Position numbers and translations under genes: made by a program | Source: an uncultured Prevotellaceae bacterium | GTDB taxonomy: Bacteria > Bacteroidota > Bacteroidia > Bacteroidales > Bacteroidaceae | Reading direction: 5' to 3' | DNA: 10,138 nt | NCBI GenBank assembly: GCA_937893145.1 | Contig: CALBJW010000123.1 | Span: 1 to 10,138 of the forward strand | Shown: piece by piece, positions 1-5,131 of the stretch | Layout: each line of letters starts with the position of its first letter | How positions within the stretch are numbered: position 1 is the stretch's first letter | Notes under the pieces: model-generated | Told to the model about the DNA's origin: nothing | Seen by the model: only the letters and a program-made list of their open reading frames with translations | Database searches by the model: none

Positions 1-739
1 CTGCTACTACATCATAAAGAACAAGATTGCTCTCGGCACTCTCAACCCTTCTGACTTCCTCGTTAAGACTATCGTTACTACAGAGGTTATCGCTGAGATT
101 GCCAAGAAGAATAATGTGGAATGCCGCGACTGCTTCACAGGCTTCAAGTGGATTGCTCGTGAAATTGCCATCTCTGAAGGCAAGCAGAAGTATATCGGTG
201 GTGGTGAGGAGTCATTCGGTTACCTCCCATACGATAAGGTTCGTGACAAGGACGCTCCAGCATCTATCTGTCTCATCTGTGAAATCGCTGCATGGGCTAA
301 GGAGCAGGGCATGACACTCTACGACCTCCTCATGAAGATTTACCTCGACTACGGCTACTCATACAACACAACTATCAATGTTGTTAAGCCAGGTAAGACT
401 GGTGCCGATGAAATCAAGAAGATGATGGAAGACTTCCGCGCTTGTCCTCCTAAGTCGCTTGGTGGCTCTCCAGTTGTCCTCGTTAAGGACTACAAGACAC
501 TCAAGGCTACAGCAGCAGACGGCACAGTTACAGACATCGACATGCCAGCTACAAGCAATGTACTCCAGTGGTTCACTGAGGATGGCACTAAGATTTCCGT
601 TCGTCCTTCAGGTACAGAGCCAAAGATTAAGTTCTACACTGAGGTTAAGGGCGAGATGGGTTGCGCTAACTGCTACGCATCTGCATGTGCTGAGGCACAG
701 AAGAAGTGCGCTGCTATCAAGGCAGACCTCGGTCTCTAA
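1..739 (+). CDS. Phosphoglucomutase/phosphomannomutase, 3' part (phospho-sugar mutase)
   Basis: The gene runs in from the left edge. The frame is open from base 2 and 245 C-terminal residues are visible. The family interconverts hexose 1- and 6-phosphates in the cytoplasm, feeding glycogen and cell-envelope sugar synthesis. Two signatures are present: the sugar-binding loop GGGEESFGY at 197-223 and the phosphate-binding loop RPSGTEPKIKF starting at 602 in the C-terminal domain. The catalytic phosphoserine and the metal-binding DGDxD loop would lie upstream, outside the window, so substrate preference (glucose or mannose) cannot be decided. Full-length relatives are roughly 550-580 residues, so somewhat under half is seen. 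An internal ATG at 116 is not the start, because homologous-looking coding sequence continues before it. Stop is TAA at 737-739. A hairpin with a T-run follows at 767-801, then a tRNA gene on the same strand. Confidence 0.93.
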   Translation, partial: CYYIIKNKIALGTLNPSDFLVKTIVTTEVIAEIAKKNNVECRDCFTGFKWIAREIAISEGKQKYIGGGEESFGYLPYDKVRDKDAPASICLICEIAAWAKEQGMTLYDLLMKIYLDYGYSYNTTINVVKPGKTGADEIKKMMEDFRACPPKSLGGSPVVLVKDYKTLKATAADGTVTDIDMPATSNVLQWFTEDGTKISVRPSGTEPKIKFYTEVKGEMGCANCYASACAEAQKKCAAIKADLGL

Positions 740-766
740 TCCGTCAGAAAAAACAATCTATATTCT

Positions 767-801
767 AATGAAGAGAGGAGCCCATTCCCCTCTTCATTTT
801 T
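767..801 (+). terminator. Hairpin with T-run after the mutase gene
   Basis: Bases 768-778 pair with 787-797, ten pairs plus one A-C mismatch (A776/C789). The loop is eight bases and TTTTT follows at 797-801. This has the form of an intrinsic terminator for the mutase gene. It ends only three bases before the tRNA begins, so it could instead shape the 5' leader of a mutase-tRNA read-through transcript. Confidence 0.6.
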
Positions 802-804
802 CAC

Positions 805-878
805 GGCCCGGTAGCTCAGTTGAATAGAGCGACAGATTCCGGTTCTGCAGGTCATGGGTTTGAGTCCCATCCGGGTCA
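805..878 (+). tRNA. tRNA-Arg (anticodon CCG)
   Basis: Full cloverleaf. The acceptor stem is GGCCCGG (805-811) with CCGGGTC (871-877), including one G-T pair, and the discriminator is A878. The D stem is GCTC/GAGC (814-817 / 827-830). The anticodon stem is 832-836 / 844-848 with an A-C mismatch at its base, and the anticodon loop is TTCCGGT (837-843), which puts CCG at 839-841. The variable loop has five bases and the T stem is ATGGG/CCCAT (854-858 / 866-870). The CCA end is not encoded, as is usual in Bacteroidetes. The D loop has GA instead of GG at 18-19 and the T loop has T instead of C at 56, a matched pair of changes described under findings. No clear promoter lies directly upstream, so expression may depend on mutase read-through. 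Confidence 0.93.
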
Positions 879-925
879 CTATCTTTACTTACTCAAAACG
901 CAATGTAGCATTGTAGCTTTGTAAC

Positions 926-959
926 ATTTGCAGCATTGCGAGATTTGCAGCATTGCGGG
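926..959 (+). repeat. Two 17-bp direct repeats, ATTTGCAGCATTGCG core
   Basis: The 15-mer ATTTGCAGCATTGCG occurs at 926-940 and again at 943-957. The full 17-bp units match at 16 of 17 positions. Degenerate relatives of the GCAATG/CATTG motif precede it at 900-925. The reverse complement (CGCAATGCTGCAAAT) resembles the GCAATGTTGCAAAT units of the large inverted repeat at 1494-1672, so both probably belong to one repeat family. Confidence 0.75.
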
Positions 960-1119
960 ATTTTATGCTTCGCTTGGAGAGAGAATTGTTTATTGCCATT
1001 GTTTTTATGTTTGTGAGTTTTGCTTAACGTGATTTGTTTGTTCCTAATATCTCAGGACAGGACTTGGGTAAAGGCTGTGTCGCGAACTTAGCTTCTCTTC
1101 CTATTTCCTTTTGACAATG

Positions 1120-1151
1120 CAAAGGTACGACAAATGGGCGATACTACCAAG
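1120..1151 (-). promoter_or_regulatory. Orphan Bacteroidetes-type promoter pointing into the tRNA-side intergenic region
   Basis: On the minus strand, TTG (within CTTG, 1151-1148) is followed after 20 bases by TACCTTTG (1127-1120). This matches the Bacteroidetes -33/-7 grammar and has the same layout as the amtB promoter in this window. Transcription would start near 1113 and run toward the 3' side of the tRNA. No obvious gene lies there. The only start I see is a 36-codon frame at 889-999 (minus), largely made of the GCAATGCTGCAA repeats, which I do not call as a gene. Confidence 0.5.
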
Positions 1152-1227
1152 CATTTTGCACGTTGAATATCCATAACTATACAAAACCATACTTTCTCAT
1201 ACTTTAGTAAGTAGAAAAACGTCCCAG

Positions 1228-1242
1228 CCCTCTCCGTGAGGG
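1228..1242. repeat. Short GC-rich hairpin (CCCTC/GAGGG)
   Basis: CCCTC (1228-1232) can pair with GAGGG (1238-1242) across a five-base loop, with an alternative register using GAGGG at 1242-1246. A second C/G-rich patch follows at about 1302-1327. No T-run follows on either strand, so a terminator role is not supported. Confidence 0.4.
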
Positions 1243-1337
1243 AGGGTGTTGCTGCACATAGTACATTGTTGTAACCGCAAAAAACATCTAACCACTCTGC
1301 GCATGCCCCCTCTCCCTTTGGGCGAGAAGCCTCACTC

Positions 1338-1425
1338 TTCCGCAAGAATGAGCTTAATCTTGCGGAAGAATGACCTCAAACTTGCGGAACTTTTCACTCT
1401 GTTTTGCGGAAGACTTTTTGAGGCT
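1338..1425 (+). repeat. Four-unit tandem array, exact 22-bp period, TTGCGGAA core
   Basis: Octamer cores start at 1338 (TTCCGCAA, inverted), 1360, 1382 and 1404 (TTGCGGAA each). They are spaced exactly 22 bp apart, and the bases between cores diverge. Units 1 and 2 agree at 17 of 22 positions, since the inverted core differs from the direct core only at two G/C positions. Units 1 and 2 also form a 12-bp perfect inverted repeat (1336-1347 / 1358-1369, loop of 10). The spacing of about two helical turns would put all cores on one DNA face. No gene is seen that could encode a cognate binder except, speculatively, the nearby XRE regulator. Confidence 0.8.
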
Positions 1426-1493
1426 GAATATGGTTGTTTTCGTGGTGAATGCGTGTGGGGGCTGCTAAATTAGGAAAAGACAAAGATTGTTGC

Positions 1494-1672
1494 AATGTTG
1501 CAATGTTGCAAATGTTGCAAGTAGTTTTTAAGTTCCTTAATATATTATATATATAAAAATAATTACACTAACAACAGATGTTAGCATAATTATTTCTTAT
1601 TTATATAGGCAAAGCCGTGCAACAAAACTCTTGTTGCATGCAACATTGCAACATTTGCAACATTGCAACATT
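1494..1672. repeat. Perfect 27-bp inverted repeat enclosing nested hairpins
   Basis: Bases 1494-1520 are the exact reverse complement of 1646-1672, with 125 bp between. Each arm is built from ATGTTGCAA-like units. Between the arms are three structures. One hairpin at 1557-1595 has nine pairs, a 2x2 internal loop, five pairs and a seven-base loop. A second at 1616-1640 includes TGCAACAA (1618-1625) with TTGTTGCA (1631-1638). A 14-bp palindrome, TGTTGCATGCAACA, lies at 1632-1645 and overlaps the second hairpin. No open frame of note lies inside and no clear target-site duplication flanks the arms. It could be a small non-autonomous mobile element, a structured RNA, or a protein-binding locus. 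Confidence 0.85.
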
Positions 1673-1972
1673 TTGTGAAGAGTTCAAACACCTATGAACA
1701 GCGTAAAAGAGATGTTTGTATTATCTATTTGGGTAAAAAAGTCAAACAAAACCTTATTGCGTTTTTGTTAGGTTATAGATAGTGTTTTGTTAATTTAATA
1801 GACATTTGTTAATATTGTTAATTTTTGTTTAATTTACAAAAAATTTTCCATTTAGACATATCAAATCTATCTTCCTGAGATATGAGCGAGGATGTGTCTG
1901 CGATAAGCACAACATGAAAATTTGATAGAGAGCGATTCGAACCAGGAAGAGAAAAACGTGAACATGAAAATT

Positions 1973-2019
1973 GAGGTTCCAACCACTGAAGCATAAAATG
2001 CAACAGCAACTGGAACCTC
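1973..2019 (-). terminator. Possible terminator after the XRE gene (9-bp inverted repeat)
   Basis: GAGGTTCCA (1973-1981) is inverted perfectly as TGGAACCTC (2011-2019). The 29-base loop contains a small GCAT-AAA-ATGC hairpin (1991-2001). It lies about 60 bases beyond the stop of the minus-strand regulator gene, and the minus-strand flank is AATTTTC, a poor T-run. The loop is long for a classical terminator, so this is tentative. Confidence 0.35.
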
Positions 2020-2079
2020 ATTATATTATATGTGTATGACCTGACAGAAAAATATTGAACGATGTGTGTGGAATGAAAT

Positions 2080-2595
2080 CTACCTCGAACTGAAAGTCTC
2101 GAAAGTACCATCATCAAAAAATATCCGAACCTCGACAATCTTGCGCTGTGGCTTCTGGAGCTGTGAGACGACACCAGTGACTATGTCGTTCACATTGATG
2201 GCAGGTGCAACAGGTTTGCGTTCGGCAAGAGGACGAGAGGTGGAACTGCCAGAAGAGGGAGCGGACATACTTGCCAACGGAGAGAACATATCATCAGGAT
2301 TGGAATCAGACGATGTGGAAAATAGATCGCCAGTCAATGGGGTTGCTCCAGAGCTGGATGGGCTGACTGTAGCATCATCAGATTTCATCATCTCGCCAAT
2401 GCCCATGAACATCCAGTTGGGACTTATCTCAGGAAATGCATCGATGATATTTCGAAGTACAGGAAGGGATGGGTTAGTACGACCACCAAGAATGTTAGAC
2501 AGTGTTGCCTGGTTGAGACCAACCTTATTGCAGAAGGCAACATTGTTCAAATGGTAATGCGACATTATCGCTTCGACACGCTCTTTATCCGACAT
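2080..2595 (-). CDS. Small XRE/phage-repressor-type HTH transcriptional regulator
   Basis: 171 residues. An N-terminal helix-turn-helix (about residues 8-60) contains NKVGLNQATLSNILGGRTNP, the usual XRE layout with the recognition helix around residues 29-37. A segment resembling Bacteroidetes repressors follows (FPEISPNWMFMGIGEMM). Residues 73-132 are a low-complexity Ser/Pro/Asp linker. The tail KIVEVRIFFDDGTFETF (152-168) is one I recognise from Bacteroidales HTH proteins of this type. There is no peptidase-like C-terminal domain, so LexA-style self-cleavage is not expected. The gene stands alone, with a good promoter at 2663-2694 and a leader hairpin. Its target is unknown. The flanking repeat-rich intergenic DNA makes self-regulation plausible, and a relic of a mobile element is an alternative. 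Start ATG is at 2595-2593 and stop TAG at 2082-2080. Confidence 0.88.
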   Translation of the reverse strand: MSDKERVEAIMSHYHLNNVAFCNKVGLNQATLSNILGGRTNPSLPVLRNIIDAFPEISPNWMFMGIGEMMKSDDATVSPSSSGATPLTGDLFSTSSDSNPDDMFSPLASMSAPSSGSSTSRPLAERKPVAPAINVNDIVTGVVSQLQKPQRKIVEVRIFFDDGTFETFSSR

Positions 2596-2626
2596 AATCG
2601 TAATGAAATTTTATGATCAGTAATGT

Positions 2627-2651
2627 AAAGAGGGCATTTTTGCCCTTCTTT
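2627..2651 (-). promoter_or_regulatory. 5' leader hairpin of the XRE gene
   Basis: Bases 2627-2636 pair with 2641-2651: ten base pairs with one bulged T (2647) and a four-T loop on the plus strand. With the predicted start of transcription near 2656-2659, this hairpin sits at the very 5' end of the mRNA, about 30 bases before the start codon. No T-run follows on the minus strand, so it is not a classical attenuator. An mRNA-stabilising hairpin or a palindromic operator are both possible. Confidence 0.6.
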
Positions 2652-2662
2652 GAAATTCTGTA

Positions 2663-2694
2663 CAAATTTAGAAATATTATTTTTAATACACAAA
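2663..2694 (-). promoter_or_regulatory. Promoter of the XRE gene (TTTG-N20-TAAATTTG)
   Basis: On the minus strand, TTTG (2694-2691) and TAAATTTG (2670-2663) are separated by 20 bases. This fits the Bacteroidetes -33 TTTG / -7 TAnnTTTG promoter exactly. It lies about 70 bases upstream of the regulator's start codon. Confidence 0.7.
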
Positions 2695-2730
2695 TGTTTT
2701 GATAATTATTTTAAATATAAACGGCAAAGG

Positions 2731-3119
2731 TTTATAAATATCAATTTACGAATTTAATTAGATAAAGATAGAGTTTAAAGGGTGAATTTATATTTATAAA
2801 CATAATCAATATTTTTATATATTTTCTTTTAGTTCATAAAAGTAAAGTAATTAACTGAGTTAAAAATCAATATATTATACGATATTCAGGTTTTGTTTTG
2901 TTATTTATTTGTGTGTATAGCATATAAAAGGCATGTTTTTAACTTAAAACTTGTACATATTGTATTATTTTCGTGGTTTTTAGTGGTTTATAAATATAAA
3001 TCCTCACTCTGCATATTTATATATTGATGGCGGTTAGTTTTGTAATTTATAAATATATAAATAAATTTTATAAAGTAAATATTTAGGTGTTTGTATCTTG
3101 CTTTAATTATATTTATAAA
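2731..3119. repeat. Five copies of the 11-mer TTTATAAATAT in an AT-rich tract
   Basis: Exact copies lie at 2731-2741, 2987-2997 and 3046-3056 on the plus strand and at 2790-2800 and 3109-3119 on the minus strand. The first two plus copies share a 13-mer that begins with GG. Each contains the palindromic core TTTATAAA. The surroundings are extremely A/T-rich, so chance contributes, but five exact 11-mers in under 400 bp is more than base composition alone would readily give. AT-rich binding sites or an unwinding region are possible. Confidence 0.6.
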
Positions 3120-3428
3120 TACATTTGTTTACTTTTAGAAATATTTACAAATGAAAATTTACAGCATTAAACCTTAAAATATATTAATATAAAGATTATT
3201 TCGGGCGAATTTTTGAAAATTTACGAGAATTTTCCAGAGCCGAACAGGAGTAGAATTTGGTCATTTCACGAGATTCTCAAGCCACTCCCAGAGGGGTGTT
3301 TTGGGTGCTAAAAGACTTATTTTCAACGGTTATAGTGGTTAAATTCTTGTTCAAGAAAATGGAGCTAAAAAGTATTTTGAGGGTATTTGTGGCTAATAAA
3401 TAATGGGTAAAAGCACCAGGACAGACAT

Positions 3429-3478
3429 AAAAAAGGTCGATTTTTGAGTCTATATACTATACTCAAAAACCGACTTTA
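3429..3478 (-). terminator. Intrinsic terminator of holA, possibly bidirectional
   Basis: GTCG-A-TTTTTGAGT (3436-3449) pairs with ACTCAAAAA-C-CGAC (3461-3474), 13 pairs around one A-C mismatch (3440/3470), plus extra A-T pairs at the base. Read on the minus strand the stem is followed by CTTTTTTATG, a proper T-run. It lies about 50 bases past the holA stop. The plus-strand tail (TTTACTTTTATT) is also T-rich. Confidence 0.8.
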
Positions 3479-3524
3479 CTTTTATTAGACGCTTTTTTTC
3501 AGACAAAAATTGCGAGGCTGTTCA

Positions 3525-4553
3525 TCAGTGGAGAATGAAATAGATGAGTTCCTTCATCAAATCGCCATCGGAAATGTTGCCCTTCTCTATGCCTTTCAGT
3601 CTTGCGTCTGTCTCGCGAATCTTTCCGATGATGAGCAATGTCTTCATCGCTGTGTAGTTTCTCATCGCAGAAATGTAGTCCTTAACCTGCCACTCATTTC
3701 TGAAATCGAGCTGCTCCATGATGCCGTGCGGAGTCTTGTCAGGAGCATAATAAGCGAGCATCATGTTGGAGAAAAAGTTGAAGAGCATGGACACAACAAC
3801 TGTAGGAGGATTGGATTTTGGGTTCTCGTTGAAGTAGCGGATGATGCGATTTGCCTTCATGATGTCCTTCGCAACGATGGCATTTCGGAGTTCCCAGTTG
3901 TTAAATTCCTTGCTGATTCCGATGTTCTTTTCTACAAGTTCTGATGTGATTTGTCGGAATCCCGCAGGCAAACCGAGAACCAATTTGTCCAATTCGCCAG
4001 CCAATCTGTTGAGGTCTGAACCTATAGATTCCACCAACATCAACTGTGCATTCGGGTCGATGGTGATTTGTTTGCGCTTGAGATAATCTACAATAAAAGT
4101 AGGAATCTGACCTTCTCGAAGCTTCTTGCTCTCGTAAACAATGCCGACTTTTTCGATTGCTGAGACAGCTTTGCTTCTTCTGTCCGCACTTTTATTCTTG
4201 TAGCAAATTACCAATATTGTTGTCTTTAATGGATTCTTTGCGTAAAGTGCGAAATCTTCAAATTTTAACAAATTCTGTGCCTCTTTAACAATCACTACTT
4301 GGTGTTCAGCCATCATCGGATACCTGCGTGCAGCATTTATGATGTCTCCAATTTGGGTTTCGCGCGTACAATAGATGATCTGCTGATTGAAGTCGCGTTC
4401 TGCTTCAGGAAGCACACTCTCGGCTATAAACTCCGAGATTTTATCAATGTAATACGACTCCTCGCCCATGAGCAGATAGATAGGCTTGTAGTCTGCCTTG
4501 CGTATCTGATCGACTATGTCGCGATGTGAAATCGTTGCTTCTTGTTTTGCCAT
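3525..4553 (-). CDS. holA: DNA polymerase III subunit delta
   Basis: 342 residues, a normal length for the delta subunit. In the clamp-loader complex, delta opens the beta sliding-clamp ring so that it can be placed on primed DNA. The N-terminal part has the family's typical start, KADYKPIYLLMGEESYYIDKI (residues 19-39, G30-E31-E32), an AAA+-like fold that in delta does not hydrolyse ATP. The middle has the IGSDLNRLAGELDKL segment characteristic of delta, and the C-terminal helical collar domain covers the last ~120 residues. Start ATG is at 4553-4551. It is transcribed away from the HsdR-N-like gene, an arrangement common in Bacteroidetes. The promoter lies in the palindrome at 4562-4594 and the terminator is at 3429-3478. 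Essential housekeeping gene, with no defect seen. Confidence 0.93.
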   Translation of the reverse strand: MAKQEATISHRDIVDQIRKADYKPIYLLMGEESYYIDKISEFIAESVLPEAERDFNQQIIYCTRETQIGDIINAARRYPMMAEHQVVIVKEAQNLLKFEDFALYAKNPLKTTILVICYKNKSADRRSKAVSAIEKVGIVYESKKLREGQIPTFIVDYLKRKQITIDPNAQLMLVESIGSDLNRLAGELDKLVLGLPAGFRQITSELVEKNIGISKEFNNWELRNAIVAKDIMKANRIIRYFNENPKSNPPTVVVSMLFNFFSNMMLAYYAPDKTPHGIMEQLDFRNEWQVKDYISAMRNYTAMKTLLIIGKIRETDARLKGIEKGNISDGDLMKELIYFILH

Positions 4554-4561
4554 TCTAATTT

Positions 4562-4594
4562 TTATTATTAACTTTGCGGCAAAGTTAGTAATAA
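4562..4594. promoter_or_regulatory. 33-bp palindrome carrying back-to-back divergent promoters
   Basis: The core TAACTTTGC-G-GCAAAGTTA (4569-4587) is a perfect palindrome. It extends through TTATTA (4562-4567) and TAATAA (4589-4594) with one mismatch (T4568/G4588), giving 15 of 16 pairs. Each half is a -7 element. On the minus strand TTTG (4610-4607), 19 bases, then TAACTTTG (4587-4580) drives holA. On the plus strand TTTG (4546-4549, inside the holA start), 19 bases, then TAACTTTG (4569-4576) drives the HsdR-N-like gene. The two promoters therefore occupy the same DNA and should exclude each other. A regulator binding the palindrome would control both. Confidence 0.65.
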
Positions 4595-4670
4595 TATTTC
4601 AAATTACAAACTCAATCATTTATCTTCGTAGTTTTAACTTTTAACTTTTCAAGAATAAACTTCTAAAAAG

Positions 4671-5123
4671 ATGCTCGCTCAACTGAATTTGCCTCCATAC
4701 GATGCCAACATAAAGAAGGTTGGTGGAATGGTAAAGATTTTCGACGCTCAGCGCAGAAAGTTTGTTGCCCTGACTCCTGAGGAATGGGTGCGTCAGAATT
4801 TCGTACACTTCCTTTTTGAGCATAAGGGCTACTCTACTGCCCTACTGGCAAATGAGGTTGCTGTGACTCTCAATGGCATGTCGCGCAGATGCGACAGCGT
4901 GCTTTACGGAACAGATGCAAAGCCACGAATGATAATAGAATTTAAGGCTCCTACGGTTGAGATTACGCAGAAGGTTTTTGACCAGATTTGCCGCTACAAT
5001 ATGGTGCTGAAGGTGGAATATCTCATCGTCAGCAACGGACTGGTTCATTATTGCTGTAAGCTCAACGAAACAAAAGACGGGTACATCTTCCTTGAAGATA
5101 TACCCGACTATAAGGACTTGTAG
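4671..5123 (+). CDS. Type I restriction HsdR N-terminal-domain protein (PD-(D/E)XK nuclease fold)
   Basis: 150 residues. It matches the small stand-alone HsdR-N (HSDR_N_2-type) proteins found next to holA in many Bacteroidetes. The nuclease-fold signature is visible as D75 (RRCDSVLYG), then E90-x-K92 (IIEFKAP). The following QICRYN (about residues 105-110) matches the helix that carries a conserved Gln and Tyr in type I/III restriction endonuclease domains. There is no helicase motor, methylase or specificity subunit nearby, so it is not a working restriction enzyme. Its conserved place beside a clamp-loader gene hints at a role in DNA repair or replication, which is inference. The predicted start of transcription leaves a leader of about 90 bases. 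The stop (TAG at 5121-5123) is eight bases from the stop of the convergent zinc-ribbon gene. Confidence 0.85.
   Translation: MLAQLNLPPYDANIKKVGGMVKIFDAQRRKFVALTPEEWVRQNFVHFLFEHKGYSTALLANEVAVTLNGMSRRCDSVLYGTDAKPRMIIEFKAPTVEITQKVFDQICRYNMVLKVEYLIVSNGLVHYCCKLNETKDGYIFLEDIPDYKDL
5078..5106 (-). terminator. Terminator for the zinc-ribbon gene, inside the convergent HsdR-N-like gene
   Basis: CGGGTA-C-ATCTTC (5078-5090) pairs with GAAGAT-A-TACCCG (5094-5106), twelve pairs around one C-A mismatch with a three-base loop. Reading on the minus strand, TCTTTTGTTTCG follows directly, a T-rich tail. It lies 26 bases past the stop of the minus-strand zinc-ribbon gene and inside the last codons of the plus-strand gene. 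On the plus strand no T-run follows. Confidence 0.6.
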
Positions 5124-5131
5124 ATTTTCTG

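Larger units (their letters stand above)
879..2079. other. 1.2 kb intergenic region without a convincing gene, rich in repeats
   Basis: Open frames here are short and overlap repeats, and none shows a recognisable family. The longest are an 85-codon minus frame at 1088-1345 and a 75-codon plus frame at 1246-1473. Contents from left to right are 17-bp direct repeats (926-959), an orphan minus-strand promoter (1120-1151), a CCCTC/GAGGG hairpin (1228-1242), a 22-bp-period array (1338-1425), a 27-bp inverted repeat with nested hairpins (1494-1672), T-rich repeats of TTTGTTAAT type near 1785-1815, and an inverted repeat after the XRE gene (1973-2019). Confidence 0.7.
2652..3428. other. About 780 bp intergenic region without a gene
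   Basis: From 2652 to about 3200 the DNA is extremely A/T-rich and has no open frame worth calling on either strand. It holds the XRE promoter and the TTTATAAATAT repeats. From about 3200 to 3428 the composition returns toward the chromosomal norm, still without a frame. This part holds a CACTCC/GGGGTG hairpin (about 3284-3299, one G-T pair, followed by TTTT) and a TTCTTG-TT-CAAGAA hairpin (3344-3357). I recognise no RNA family in it. Confidence 0.65.

Noticed and set aside
889..999. 36-codon minus-strand frame behind the orphan promoter
   Set aside because: Much of it is encoded by the 17-bp repeats and nothing about the peptide is recognisable. Kept only as part of the orphan-promoter finding.
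1088..1345. 85-codon minus frame and 75-codon plus frame (1246-1473) over the repeat region
   Set aside because: Both run through repeats and hairpins, lack family similarity, and the minus frame has a -7 element inside it. More likely non-coding.
1338..1425. CRISPR array
   Set aside because: The conserved core is only 8 bp, fillers are 14 bp, one core is inverted and there are no cas genes. It does not match CRISPR repeat-spacer sizes.
1930..1950. Sequence resembling a tRNA T-arm on the minus strand (GGTTCGAATCG)
   Set aside because: The flanking bases do not form the T stem and no acceptor, D or anticodon arm can be drawn.
1818..2174. 118-codon open frame on the minus strand
   Set aside because: It overlaps the 3' end of the XRE gene in another frame, has no recognisable family or sensible composition, and no promoter of its own. 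It reads as chance.
4671..5123. A restriction-modification system
   Set aside because: Only a 150-residue HsdR-N-like protein is present. There is no helicase domain, methylase or specificity subunit in the window.
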